A stretch of DNA of 42,711 nt from Elioraea rosea. Lineage in GTDB: Bacteria > Pseudomonadota > Alphaproteobacteria > Acetobacterales > Acetobacteraceae. The position numbers were made by a program, and so were the translations under genes. The notes beneath the pieces are model-generated. The model worked only from the letters and a program-made list of their open reading frames with translations, was not told the origin of the DNA and did no database searches. Location of the stretch: the NCBI RefSeq assembly GCF_007644105.1, contig NZ_VFAC01000033.1, positions 1-42,711 of the forward strand. Direction: 5' to 3'. Position 1 is the first letter of the stretch, and each line of letters begins with the position of its first letter. Below, piece after piece: positions 8,248-16,815 of the stretch.

Positions 8248-9755
8248 GGCCGGTCGTCGCCGCGCTGACGGGCCCTGTCGGGCTGCCGCTGGCGATGCTG
8301 GCGGCGTCGTTCCTGCTCCGCTCGCTCTCCTACGTGCCGGCGGTGATCGACACGGACGAGGGGCTCTACATCGTCCAGGCGCGGGAGTGGCTCGCCGGCA
8401 CCTGGCCACTGATCGGCACGTGGGACATGCACCCGATCGGCGCGCCGGCGCTCGCCGCGCTCGCGATGCTGCTGCCGCTTCCGGTTGTCTTCGCTGTGCG
8501 GCTCCTCGGCACGATCGCCGTGGCGGCGACGGGCACCGCGCTCGTCGTGCTCGCCCGCACCCTCGGCCTGCCGGCCATCCCCGCCTTCGCCGCGGGGCTG
8601 CTCTCGGTCGCGATGACGGTGAATTTCGGCGGGCTCGCGACGAACACAGAGATCCTGTTCGCACCCTTCGCCGTCACCGCGCTTGCGATCGCCGCGCGCG
8701 AGGCCGTGCGCGCGCTCGACGAGGCCGAGAAGCCGCGCCTCCCTGCCCTCGCCGCCGCCGGGCTGCTCGTCGGCATCGCGCTCACCATCAAGACGAACGC
8801 CTTCCTCGAGGGGTGCTTCGCCTTCGCCGTGATCGCCGGGGCGGGCCTCGTCTCGCGCGAGCTGCCGCTCCGCCGCCTGCCGGTCTTCGCGCTGGTCTAC
8901 GCCGCGGCCTGCGCGGCCCCAACCGTCGTCATCGCCATCGCCTACGCCGTGCAGGGAGCGTTCGGCATCTTCCTCGATGTCTGGTTCGTCGCGCCGCTCC
9001 GCTATGTCGGGGCGCGCATCTCCTTTCGCGACGCTGCGTGGATGGTCGTCTCCATCGCGCTGTTCCTCGCCTGGCCGCTCGCTCTTGCGGCGGCGACGCT
9101 GCTTCCCCGCGCGGGTGTGGCACGGCCTGCGCGTTTCGGGGCCGTGTGGCTCGGCGTCGCGATCCTCGCCGCCTCGGCGCCGGGAATGTTCTTCAACCAC
9201 TACTTCCTGATCCTCCTGCCGCCGCTCTCGCTGCTCGCCGCGGCGGGAGCCTGGGCGCTGGCGAACCGGCTTCTGCCGGCGCGGCCGGGCCTGCTTCTCG
9301 CGATCATGCTCGGCGTGCTCGCCGCGAACTCCTGGCTCGCCGATGCTGCGCGGCGCGTCGAGCTCGGCCCCGGCTTCCGCAGGCCCGACCCCGTGCGCCA
9401 GGTGGTGGCCGCGGTGCAGCAGGCGGTGCCGCCGGGCTCGCCCATCTACGTCGCGAACTACCACCCGGTCGTCTACGTGCTCGCAGGCATGGCGGCGCCG
9501 ACGCGCTTCGTGTTCCCGGCCCACCTCGCTGGCTGGTACAGCGGCGTGACGGGCATCGATGCCGATGCGGAGATCGACCGCGTGCTCGCCTCCCGCCCCG
9601 CCGCCATCATCGTCGATCGCGGGTGGTGGTCCGCCATACGCCCGCCCATACGCCCTGTGATCGAGGCGGCGCTGGCGCGCGACTACGTGTTCGCCGCACG
9701 GGTTCTCGAGGCGAACGGGCCCGTCGAGATCTACCGGCTGAAGGACCTGCCGTGA
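8244..9755 (+). CDS. GT39/ArnT-like membrane glycosyltransferase
   Basis: A 503-residue membrane protein with about ten to twelve helices. The loop after helix one carries DTDEGLYIVQAREWLAG, the acidic D-x-D-E-G-x-Y pattern of the GT-C superfamily (GT39, ArnT and PMT-like enzymes), which use polyprenyl-phosphate sugars on the periplasmic side. A conserved TKTNAFLEG-like segment, LTIKTNAFLEG, follows in the middle, and residues about 400-500 form a soluble domain. GTG at 8244 overlaps the stop of the upstream gene as GTGA, and its own stop overlaps the next start in the same way, so the three genes are translationally coupled. It probably adds a sugar to the glycan made by the adjoining locus. 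The exact donor and acceptor are unknown. Confidence 0.78.
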   Translation: MRPVVAALTGPVGLPLAMLAASFLLRSLSYVPAVIDTDEGLYIVQAREWLAGTWPLIGTWDMHPIGAPALAALAMLLPLPVVFAVRLLGTIAVAATGTALVVLARTLGLPAIPAFAAGLLSVAMTVNFGGLATNTEILFAPFAVTALAIAAREAVRALDEAEKPRLPALAAAGLLVGIALTIKTNAFLEGCFAFAVIAGAGLVSRELPLRRLPVFALVYAAACAAPTVVIAIAYAVQGAFGIFLDVWFVAPLRYVGARISFRDAAWMVVSIALFLAWPLALAAATLLPRAGVARPARFGAVWLGVAILAASAPGMFFNHYFLILLPPLSLLAAAGAWALANRLLPARPGLLLAIMLGVLAANSWLADAARRVELGPGFRRPDPVRQVVAAVQQAVPPGSPIYVANYHPVVYVLAGMAAPTRFVFPAHLAGWYSGVTGIDADAEIDRVLASRPAAIIVDRGWWSAIRPPIRPVIEAALARDYVFAARVLEANGPVEIYRLKDLP

Positions 9756-10549
9756 CGACGCTGAGCTATGTGCTGTCGAAGGTGCTGTGGTTCGTGCTCC
9801 GGCCCGGCACCTTCGCGCTGATCCTCGCGCTGATCGGGCTCGCCGCGATGTGGCGCGGCCGCCGCTGGGGCCGCTGGCCGCTGCTGGCGGGGCTCGGCTT
9901 CTTCGTCATGGTCATCGTCACGCCGATCGGGCAGCTGATGCTCATCCCGCTCGAGGAACGGTTCTCGCGTCCCGTCGAGGCGCCCGCGCGGGTGGACGGC
10001 ATCGTCGTGCTCGGCGGCGCGGTCGACCAGAACCTGACCGAGGCGCGCGGTATCCCCGCGCTGAACGGCGCGGCGGAGCGGATGACGGAGGCCGTCGCTC
10101 TCGCCCGCCGCTATCCCGAGGCACGCATCGTCTTTACCGGGGGGCAGGGCTCGCTGATCCATGGCGGGCTGACGGAGGCCGATGTCGCGCGCCAGCTCTG
10201 GACGGCGATGGGGCTCGACCCGTCGCGCATGACCTATGAGAGCGAGAGCCGCAACACGCACCAGAACGCGGTGCTGACCTACGCGCTCGTCGAGCCCAAG
10301 CCCGGCGAGACCTGGCTTCTCGTTACCTCGGCAAGCCACATGCCGCGCTCCGTCGGCGTGTTCCGCCACGCGGGGTGGCAGGTGGTTCCATGGCCGGTGA
10401 ACTACCGCACCGGCCGCTCCCTCGCCGCGCTCTACGACGCGCCGTTCCCAGAGCGCATCGGCCAGTTTGAGGGCGCGTTGCGCGAATGGGTCGGCCTCGT
10501 CGCCTACTGGCTCATGGGCCGGATGGAGACGCCGTTTCCCGGCCCCTAG
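9752..10549 (+). CDS. YdcF/ElyC-type DUF218 protein
   Basis: A 265-residue protein with two N-terminal transmembrane helices (residues about 12-35 and 42-65) and a soluble DUF218 domain. Diagnostic segments are DGIVVLGGAVD near residue 85, IVFTGGQGS, the polar ESRNTHQNA, and LVTSASHMPRS, which together form the conserved pocket of YdcF, SanA and ElyC. Members of this family are linked to envelope integrity and to undecaprenyl-phosphate carrier use in E. coli; the reaction is not settled. GTG 9752 overlaps the upstream stop by four bases. Being the last gene of the plus-strand glycan operon supports a role with lipid carriers. It ends just before a long palindrome. Confidence 0.86.
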   Translation: MTTLSYVLSKVLWFVLRPGTFALILALIGLAAMWRGRRWGRWPLLAGLGFFVMVIVTPIGQLMLIPLEERFSRPVEAPARVDGIVVLGGAVDQNLTEARGIPALNGAAERMTEAVALARRYPEARIVFTGGQGSLIHGGLTEADVARQLWTAMGLDPSRMTYESESRNTHQNAVLTYALVEPKPGETWLLVTSASHMPRSVGVFRHAGWQVVPWPVNYRTGRSLAALYDAPFPERIGQFEGALREWVGLVAYWLMGRMETPFPGP

Positions 10550-10561
10550 AGCACGTTGGAT

Positions 10562-10622
10562 AGAGCAGCGTAGCCCGACCTGATGGAACCGGAATCGGTT
10601 CCATCAGATCGGGCGCTGCTCT
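10562..10622. repeat. 61-nt palindromic repeat, likely two-way terminator
   Basis: Nested pairing spans the element. Outer arms are AGAGCAGCG (10562-10570) and CGCTGCTCT (10614-10622). Middle arms are CCCGA (10574-10578) and TCGGG (10609-10613). Inner arms are TGATGGAACCG (10581-10591) and CGGTTCCATCA (10596-10606), extended by one C-G pair, with the loop GAAT. It lies between convergent genes ending at 10549 and 10621 and overlaps the stop codon of the latter. The form resembles the palindromic dispersed elements common between genes in alphaproteobacteria; only one copy is in this window. Confidence 0.75.
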
Positions 10623-11502
10623 AGAGCTCGAGGATGCGCTTCGGGTGCGCCCGGCCGCGCACGAGGTCCCAGAGCCCGAGCATGTTGCCGCGGAACCGGC
10701 CGAACCGGTCGACATGCTTCTCCGGCGCGACGGAGCGCACCAGGTTGATCAGGCAGTGCCGCGCGGCAGAGGGGACGGCGTGGCTCCACGGAAAGCTGCC
10801 CTTCCGCGCGAGATAGATCGGGTTGACCACCTGGCTGTAGCCGAGCCGAAGCCCCGGCGTGCGGGCCGATTTCACGCCGAGATGCACGCCGCGCGCGCCG
10901 GCGAGCCTGAGGATCGAGCCATAGGCGCCGAGCCTGCGCGAGACATCGATGTCCTCGTACCAGGCGTAGAGCGGCAGCTCCTCGTCGACGCGGACAAGGT
11001 GGTTCCGGACCGGCGCCATCTTGAAGGCCATGTTGCAGCCGTAGCCGTTGAAATGCGGCTCTGCGGCGCGCGGGTCGGGCGGCGCGGTGTCGGCGGCGAG
11101 GATCGCCCGTCCCTCCTCGACGGTGAGCCCCGGGCCCTTCGCACCGTCGGCGATCACCGTTCCGGTTGCGACGACACATTCCGGGCGCGCGTTCATCACC
11201 GCCTCGAGCACCTCGAGGAAGGCCGGCGCGGCGAGGAAATCGTCGTCGAGGAACAGCACCACGTCATGCGCCGCCGCGGCATCGAGAATGGCGTTGCGCT
11301 GGCGCGGAAGCCCGGCCTCGGCCTTGAGGAACACGATGTCGGGCCGGCGCGAAGGGAGGTCGCCGACATCGTCGTCCGTCACGTGGCAGACATAGATGGC
11401 ATCGGCCGGGCGCGTCTGCCGGCCGAGCTCGGCGATCGTCTCGGCAAGGACGGCAGGGCGGCCGCGCGTGGCGATGCCGACGGCGATGGACAGAAGCCTC
11501 AC
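10621..11502 (-). CDS. Glycosyltransferase family 2
   Basis: A 293-residue soluble GT-A enzyme. It starts RLLSIAVGIATRGRP, the first strand of the nucleotide-sugar fold. FLDDDFLAAPAFLE near residue 95 is the metal-binding DxD region, and YEDIDVSRRLGAYG carries the acidic ED pair that usually provides the catalytic base in GT2 enzymes. The start is GTG 11502, which overlaps the upstream stop (GTGA); the open frame reaches 11670 but the extra part is low-complexity and lies inside the preceding gene. It is the last gene of the minus-strand glycan operon. It should transfer a sugar from a nucleotide donor to the growing lipid-linked oligosaccharide on the cytoplasmic face. The sugar is unknown. 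Confidence 0.88.
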   Translation of the reverse strand: MRLLSIAVGIATRGRPAVLAETIAELGRQTRPADAIYVCHVTDDDVGDLPSRRPDIVFLKAEAGLPRQRNAILDAAAAHDVVLFLDDDFLAAPAFLEVLEAVMNARPECVVATGTVIADGAKGPGLTVEEGRAILAADTAPPDPRAAEPHFNGYGCNMAFKMAPVRNHLVRVDEELPLYAWYEDIDVSRRLGAYGSILRLAGARGVHLGVKSARTPGLRLGYSQVVNPIYLARKGSFPWSHAVPSAARHCLINLVRSVAPEKHVDRFGRFRGNMLGLWDLVRGRAHPKRILEL

Positions 11503-12371
11503 CGGAGCGGCTCCTGGGGTGGCGGCGCGGGGCGTCGAGCCTCCTCCGCCGCAAGCAGGCCGCGAAGCCGGCCGCGGAACGTTTCGTAGTAGTAGCGTGC
11601 CGCCAGCCCCCTTCCGCGCAGCAGGCTCACCGCCACGCCGCCGAGCGGGCGGACGAGGAAGGGAAACCACGTGCCGGGGCCCGGCGCATGCCGGCGCAGC
11701 ACCACGCCGAGCCCCGCGCCGTAGAGCCCGGCGCGCGAGGCGGCGATGGGGGTCAGCCGCTTGTCGGGGTGGACGATGCGAAGCCCGGCATCGTAGCGCA
11801 CCACATGCCCCGCACGGATCGCACGCGCGACGAGATCGTTCCCCTCTGCCGAACCGAACTCCGTGCCGGGGCCGAGCCGTTCGTCGAACCCGCCGAGCGC
11901 GAGCGCGACCTCCCTCCGGAGGAAGAGATTGAACTCGATAACGCTCGTCCAGACATTGGCGAGCGTTATCGCCCCGCTCTCGCCGCGCCAGCGCCCCGAG
12001 CCGAGGCCGCCTTCCGGAGACGCCGCGGGGCCCGTGAGGATGGCAAGGGCCGGGTCGTCAGCGAATGCGCGATCGACACGCGCGAGAACGCCGTCGGGCA
12101 TCACGCAGTCATCGTCGGGGAAGGCGACGATCTCGCCGCGCGCATGGCGGAGGCCGAGATTGCGGGAGTTGTTGGCGTTGGCGATGCGCGAGCGCAGGTG
12201 GGTGAGCGGAAGCCGCCCGGCATAAGGCGCGAGAACGGGAGCGACGCGCTCGTCCTCGTTCTGGTCGACGACGATGACCTCGGCGGGCACGGCTTGCGCA
12301 AGGATCGAGCCGAGCAGCGCGCCGATCTCGTCGCTCCTTCCCTTCGTGGCGACGACGAGGCTGAACCGCAT
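11499..12371 (-). CDS. Glycosyltransferase family 2
   Basis: A 290-residue GT-A enzyme beginning MRFSLVVATKGRSDEIGALL. EVIVVDQNEDER is the second strand, SRNLGLRHARGEIVAFPDDDC holds the DxD metal site near residue 95, and GGFDERLGPGTEFGSAEGNDL is the acceptor-side motif with an acidic residue. It differs clearly from the family 2 gene downstream, so the two should add different sugars or linkages. The start ATG 12371 shares one base with the stop of the upstream gene (TGATG), and its own stop overlaps the next start by four bases. Its place within the run of glycan genes is the main evidence for a polysaccharide role. Confidence 0.88.
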   Translation of the reverse strand: MRFSLVVATKGRSDEIGALLGSILAQAVPAEVIVVDQNEDERVAPVLAPYAGRLPLTHLRSRIANANNSRNLGLRHARGEIVAFPDDDCVMPDGVLARVDRAFADDPALAILTGPAASPEGGLGSGRWRGESGAITLANVWTSVIEFNLFLRREVALALGGFDERLGPGTEFGSAEGNDLVARAIRAGHVVRYDAGLRIVHPDKRLTPIAASRAGLYGAGLGVVLRRHAPGPGTWFPFLVRPLGGVAVSLLRGRGLAARYYYETFRGRLRGLLAAEEARRPAPPPQEPLR

Positions 12372-13495
12372 CACCGCGCCTGCAATTCGCGCGCGACCAG
12401 GCCCTTCATCGCGTCGCGGAACACCGCCTCGCCGAAACGCATCGCGTTCGCCCGGCAGGCCTCGGGCGTGATCGCACCATCGAAGGCCTCGAACCGCTCC
12501 ACTGCCGCAACGATGCTGTCCTCCGTCTGCTCGTCGAAGAACACGCCGGTCGGCTCGTTCGCCGGCGGGGCGCGAACGATGTCGAGCGCGCCACCTCGGC
12601 CATAGGCGATCATCGGCGTGCCGCAGGCCTGCGCCTCGACGATGGCGATGCCGAAATCCTCCTCCGCTGCGTGCAGCGACGCGCGTGCGCCCTGCATGCG
12701 CGAGATCAGCTCGGGCTGCGAGACGCGGCCGAGGAAGGTGATGTTCGAGGCATCTCCCGCCGCCTCGCGCACCGCCTTCATGTTCGGCCCATCGCCGATG
12801 ACCACGAGCTTTCGCCCGGGCATGCGGCGGAACGCGCCGGCAACGAGCTCGATGCGCTTGTAGGGAACCATCCGCGAGGCGACGAGGTAGTAGTCCTGCT
12901 TCTCGCGCCGGAGCGTGAAGCGCGATACGGCCACCGGCGGGTGCACCACCACCGATTCGCGCCGCCAGACCTTGCGGATTCGCTCGGCGATGTAGCTCGA
13001 GTTCGCGACGAGCACATCGACCCCGGCAGACGACGCCCGGTCCCAGATGCGAAGCCGGTGCAGCATCATCCGCGTGAGCACGCCCTTGATGCCGCGATCC
13101 ATCCCGCTCTCGCGGAGGTACTGGTGCTGCAGGTCCCAGGCGTAGCGCATCGGGGAGTGGATGTAGCTCACATGCAGCTGCCCCGGCCCGGTCAGCACGC
13201 CCTTGGCAACGGCATGCGAGGAGGAGAGAACGAGGTCGTAGCCGGAGAGATCGAACTGCTCGATCGCGAGCGGCATGAGCGAGAGGTACTTGCGGAAATG
13301 CTTCCGCGCGAAGGGCAGGCGCTGGATGAAGCTCGTGCGCGGCACCTTGCCGCCAAGGAAGCCGCGCTCGTCTTCCGGCAGGAAGTCGCATACCACGAAC
13401 AGGTCCGCCTCCGGCCAGGCGAGCAGGAGCTGTTCGAGAACGCGCTCCGACCCCGCATAGGTGTCGAGCCATTCATGGACGATCGCGACCTTCAT
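12371..13495 (-). CDS. Glycosyltransferase family 4, WbaZ-like
   Basis: A 374-residue GT-B enzyme. MKVAIVHEWLDTYAGSERV is the N-terminal glycine-containing loop, and QLHVSYIHSPMRYAWDLQ in the acceptor domain is typical of WbaZ-like mannosyl- and related transferases. The donor site has ASRMVPYKRIELVAGAF and, near residue 300, EEDFGIAIVEAQACGTP, the E-x7-E signature of retaining family 4 enzymes. The start ATG 13495 overlaps the upstream stop by four bases; the longer open frame to 13681 is inside the upstream gene. It acts on the cytoplasmic side in repeat-unit assembly. A GDP-mannose donor is possible by analogy only. Confidence 0.9.
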   Translation of the reverse strand: MKVAIVHEWLDTYAGSERVLEQLLLAWPEADLFVVCDFLPEDERGFLGGKVPRTSFIQRLPFARKHFRKYLSLMPLAIEQFDLSGYDLVLSSSHAVAKGVLTGPGQLHVSYIHSPMRYAWDLQHQYLRESGMDRGIKGVLTRMMLHRLRIWDRASSAGVDVLVANSSYIAERIRKVWRRESVVVHPPVAVSRFTLRREKQDYYLVASRMVPYKRIELVAGAFRRMPGRKLVVIGDGPNMKAVREAAGDASNITFLGRVSQPELISRMQGARASLHAAEEDFGIAIVEAQACGTPMIAYGRGGALDIVRAPPANEPTGVFFDEQTEDSIVAAVERFEAFDGAITPEACRANAMRFGEAVFRDAMKGLVARELQAR

Positions 13496-14568
13496 GGGCG
13501 GATCTCCGAAACGATGTCGAGAAGCCGTTCCGCCGCCGCGCGCCAGGTGAAGCGCCCGGCGCGCTCCGCCCCCGCCTCGCGCAACGACGCCGCCAGGCCG
13601 GGCTCGTCGAGCAGACGGGCGAGCGCGGCGGGAAGGCTTTCGGGCGCGGCCGGGTCGAACCAGAGCGCGGCATCGCCGCACACCTCGAGGACGGCGCCCG
13701 AGGGCGAGGCGATCACCGGGCAGCCGGCCGTCATCGCCTCGATCGGCGGCAGCCCGAACCCCTCGTAGCGCGAGGGAAAGACGAGGCAGAGCGCGTTCTC
13801 GTAGAGGCAGCGCAACTCCGCATCCGTCACGCGGCCGAGCGCGACGGCGCCCGAGCCCTGCGCGAGACCTGCAGGGCGGAACACGGCGGGGTCTGCCGCA
13901 CCGGCCGCGGCAAGCGTCAGCCCGCGCGAGGCGAGAAGCGAGGCGGCGGCGGCAAGCGCGCCGAGATTCTTGTGCGCCGCCCGGGTGCCCACGGCGAGCG
14001 CGAACCGGCCAGGCTCAAGCCTGTGGCGGGACAGCACGGCCGTATCCGGCGCCTCGCGCAGGATGTGCTCGCCGCCTTCCGGCATCACCGCGATCGCCTC
14101 CGGGTCGATCGGCAGGTTCGCGGCGAGGCGCGCCCGCGAGAACTCCGACACCGTCACGATCCTCGCGCCGCGCGCGACGAGCACGCGATGCAGGACCCGG
14201 TACCAGGTGCGGAACGCGAAAGAGTAGCTCTCCGGCGTGTCGAAGGCGCCGGCGTCGTGGATCACCACAGCCTGGCGCCGTCCGGCAAGGATGGGGCCCG
14301 TGTTGCCGAGATTGACGATGACATCGCCACGGGCTGCGCGCACAAGGTCGCGCTGCTCCCAGCCCTGGCCGCCGCCGGTTCCGAGCGTCTGGAGCGGGAT
14401 CGTCCGCAGCCACGGCGCGCTGGCGCCGGCGGGTGCGACGAGGCGGATCGGCGGCGCACGGCCTTCGCGAGCGAGGGAATCCAGCGCGCGTGTCGTCTCG
14501 ATGGCGAAGCGCTGCACTCCGGTGAGCCCCTGCGTCAAGAACCGGCCGTTAATCACGAGCCCGGTCAT
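13492..14568 (-). CDS. Glycosyltransferase family 4 (GT-B)
   Basis: A 358-residue GT-B enzyme. The N-terminus reads TGLVINGRFLTQGLTGVQRF, the loop contacting donor phosphate in family 4 enzymes of the mannosyltransferase B type. The middle has VIHDAGAFDTPESYSF and VTVSEFSRARLA; the donor domain has ALAVGTRAAHKNLGAL and FPSRYEGFGLPPIEAMTAG, with the paired Glu residues of retaining enzymes. The start ATG 14568 overlaps the flippase stop by four bases. Like its neighbours it should extend the lipid-linked oligosaccharide in the cytoplasm; the sugar is not known. Confidence 0.9.
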   Translation of the reverse strand: MTGLVINGRFLTQGLTGVQRFAIETTRALDSLAREGRAPPIRLVAPAGASAPWLRTIPLQTLGTGGGQGWEQRDLVRAARGDVIVNLGNTGPILAGRRQAVVIHDAGAFDTPESYSFAFRTWYRVLHRVLVARGARIVTVSEFSRARLAANLPIDPEAIAVMPEGGEHILREAPDTAVLSRHRLEPGRFALAVGTRAAHKNLGALAAAASLLASRGLTLAAAGAADPAVFRPAGLAQGSGAVALGRVTDAELRCLYENALCLVFPSRYEGFGLPPIEAMTAGCPVIASPSGAVLEVCGDAALWFDPAAPESLPAALARLLDEPGLAASLREAGAERAGRFTWRAAAERLLDIVSEIRP

Positions 14569-16076
14569 CGCCTGAGCACCGCAGCGGGAGAGCGGAGGGC
14601 GAGCGCCAGTCCCGCGCGTTCGTCGGCGTCGAGCGCACGCCAGGCGAATACGGCGAAGCCGACAGCGGCGACCGCACCGACGGCAAGGGCTGCGGGAATG
14701 GACGGCAGGGCCGCGGCGATGGCGAGGCCCACGCCGCTCACGCCGATGGGAAGGGCGAGACGGCGCACCGTGCCGGCGGCTGCGGGATAGATCCGTGCGG
14801 CGATCGTCGCGCGGCCTGCGCAGTCGATCGCCGCGCGAAGGGCCCAGGCCATCGCCGCGCCCTCGATTCCGACCAGGAGGAGCATGAGCGCGGAGAGGGG
14901 CACGAACACCACCGCCTGGGCAAGCGCGAAGCGCGCCGTCAGGTCCGGCCGGCCGACCGCCTCGATCAGGCTCCCGGGAGCGAAGGCGATGCAGTTGAAC
15001 AGGATGCCGACGCCGAGGATGCGCAGCACGCCCGCGCCGCCATCCGCGAAGTCCTGCCCGAGCCAGAGGCGCAGCGCGGGATGGGCAAACACGACGAGGA
15101 TGACCGCAGCTGGAAGCACGATCGCGCCGATCAGCAGCGTCGCCTTGCGGAACAGCGCGACGGTCTCTGCAGGCAGGGCGCGGAAGCTCGAGGCGAATGC
15201 CGGAAGCAGCGCCTGGGCCACCGCCACCGGCAGGATCCAGAACCGAAGCACGAGATCGAGCGGCGTGGCGTAGAACGCGACGGCGGTGAGCGTCAGAAGC
15301 GCGCCGATCAGGAAACGGTCCGCGTAGAGCAGCGCCTGGGTGAGCGCGCTCGAGAACGTCATCCACCCGCCGAAGCGAAGCAGCGGCAGAACCGGCGCGA
15401 GGCGAATCGCCGAGAGACGGATGCCGGGAACGAGCGGGCGCACAAGCCAGGCGTAGGAGAGCGTGTTGGCGAGCCGGCAGAGAACGAGCGCAAGGAACGC
15501 GGCGACAAGCGAGTTCCACGCCATCAGCGCGAGTACCGGGCCGAGATAGTAGAAGATGCCCACGGGAATGCTGACGAGGTTCGCCGCGCGGAAGCGCTGA
15601 TGCGCGGCAAGCACCCCCCAGAGCGCGGCATTGGCGACGACGAGCGGTGCCGCGGCGACAAGCACGCGCATCGCAACGATCGCTTCCTCGACGAGCCCGG
15701 GCGGCACGTTCAGCGCATGCTCGACAAGCGGGCGGATGCCCCACCAGGCGAGCGCGGCGAACACCGTGCTGGTGGCGACGAGAGCTGCGAGCGCGCTCGC
15801 GACGAGCTGACCCTCGCCCTCCATGTCGCCGGCGCCGATGCGCTCCGACAGCGCGCGGGTCAGCGCCGGGCCGACGCCGAGATCGAGCATGCCGAACACG
15901 CCGACCAGGGCGAGCGCGAGGGTGAACAGGCCCCAGCGCTCGATGCCGAGCTGGCCGACCAGAACGGGCGTGAGCGCGAGCGCCAGGAGAAGCGGCAGCC
16001 CGCGTCCGAGCGCGTTCCACGCAACGCCGGAAACGAGCCGCCGCCCCCCTGCGCGGGAGGCGGCGTCGTCAGTCAT
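14565..16076 (-). CDS. Oligosaccharide flippase, Wzx/polysaccharide export type
   Basis: A 503-residue membrane protein with about twelve to fourteen helices and the profile of the MOP superfamily flippases: a basic N-terminus before helix one (GGRRLVSGVAWNALGRGLP), a long run of paired helices, and FGGWMTFSSALTQALLYADRF opening the second half. It should move the undecaprenyl-linked repeat unit across the inner membrane. ATG 16076 is given as the start, but TTG 16088 in the same frame has the better spaced AAGGGAGAG site, so four more residues may be present. It lies between the initiating transferase and the glycosyltransferases, as in Wzx/Wzy loci. No clear Wzy polymerase is seen beside it. 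Confidence 0.85.
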   Translation of the reverse strand: MTDDAASRAGGRRLVSGVAWNALGRGLPLLLALALTPVLVGQLGIERWGLFTLALALVGVFGMLDLGVGPALTRALSERIGAGDMEGEGQLVASALAALVATSTVFAALAWWGIRPLVEHALNVPPGLVEEAIVAMRVLVAAAPLVVANAALWGVLAAHQRFRAANLVSIPVGIFYYLGPVLALMAWNSLVAAFLALVLCRLANTLSYAWLVRPLVPGIRLSAIRLAPVLPLLRFGGWMTFSSALTQALLYADRFLIGALLTLTAVAFYATPLDLVLRFWILPVAVAQALLPAFASSFRALPAETVALFRKATLLIGAIVLPAAVILVVFAHPALRLWLGQDFADGGAGVLRILGVGILFNCIAFAPGSLIEAVGRPDLTARFALAQAVVFVPLSALMLLLVGIEGAAMAWALRAAIDCAGRATIAARIYPAAAGTVRRLALPIGVSGVGLAIAAALPSIPAALAVGAVAAVGFAVFAWRALDADERAGLALALRSPAAVLRR

Positions 16077-16116
16077 GGTTGGGACCAATACTCTCCCTTG
16101 CCGGGAGATGCAGCCG

Positions 16117-16815
16117 TCAGTAGGCGCCGCGGCGGAGCAGGACGACCGCCGGGGTACGCATGAGGATCTTCATGTCCTCGAGCAGCGAAGGCTTCGTCGC
16201 GTAGGCAACGTCGAGCGCGACGCGGCGGTCATAGCTCGTCTCGTTGCGGCCGCTGATCTGCCACGGGCCGGTGATGCCGGGGCGAACCGCCTGGTAGTGC
16301 TCGGCGGCCGCGCCGTAGTAGAGCGCGAGCTCGCTGGCCTGCACGGGGCGGGGCCCGACGAGGCTCATGTCGCCGCGCAGCACGTTGATGAGCTGCGGCA
16401 GCTCGTCGAGGCTCGTCGACCGGAGGAAGCGGCCCACTGCCGTCACGCGCGGGTCGTTCTTCAGCTTGCGCGTCGCCGCCCACTCGGCACGGGCCGCCTC
16501 GTCCGATGCGAGCACGGCCGCGAGCCGCGCCTCGGCGTCGGGAACCATCGAGCGGAACTTCAAGCAGCCGAACGGCTTGCCGTCACGCCCGATGCGGGTG
16601 TGCGAGAACATGGCGGGGCCGCCATCGGCGCGCACGAGCAGCGCCAGGATCGCCATCGGTAGGCCGAGCACGACCAGCGCAGCGGCCGACACGACGATGT
16701 CGATCGCACGCTTGGCGATGGCATGCAGGCCGGACGCCGAGCGGCGACCGGCGGGAATCGCAAGCAGGGACCCAGCACGCAGCGTTTCAAGAGCCGGAAG
16801 ACCGGACATGACCAT
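16117..16815 (-). CDS. Undecaprenyl-phosphate sugar-1-phosphate transferase (WcaJ/ExoY C-terminal type)
   Basis: A 232-residue bacterial sugar transferase, the enzyme that places the first sugar phosphate on undecaprenyl phosphate. One hydrophobic segment (residues about 33-58, IDIVVSAAALVVLGLPMAIL) anchors it. The catalytic core follows: GRDGKPFGCLKFRSMVPDAE, then STSLDELPQLINVLRGDMSL with the Asp-Glu pair, VGPRPV, and PGITGPWQISGRNETSYDRR. The length fits the short ExoY/PssA class without the N-terminal four-helix domain of full WcaJ. ATG 16815 has AGGA seven bases upstream; ATG 16809 is also possible. It is the first gene of the minus-strand glycan operon, as expected for the initiating enzyme. 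Confidence 0.93.
   Translation of the reverse strand: MVMSGLPALETLRAGSLLAIPAGRRSASGLHAIAKRAIDIVVSAAALVVLGLPMAILALLVRADGGPAMFSHTRIGRDGKPFGCLKFRSMVPDAEARLAAVLASDEAARAEWAATRKLKNDPRVTAVGRFLRSTSLDELPQLINVLRGDMSLVGPRPVQASELALYYGAAAEHYQAVRPGITGPWQISGRNETSYDRRVALDVAYATKPSLLEDMKILMRTPAVVLLRRGAY

Noticed and set aside
6340-8664. Long minus-strand open frame (774 codons) opposite the first DUF6311-like gene
   Set aside because: Composition is that of a shadow frame, and it covers the start of the MFS gene as well. The plus-strand product has membrane segments and a paralogue.
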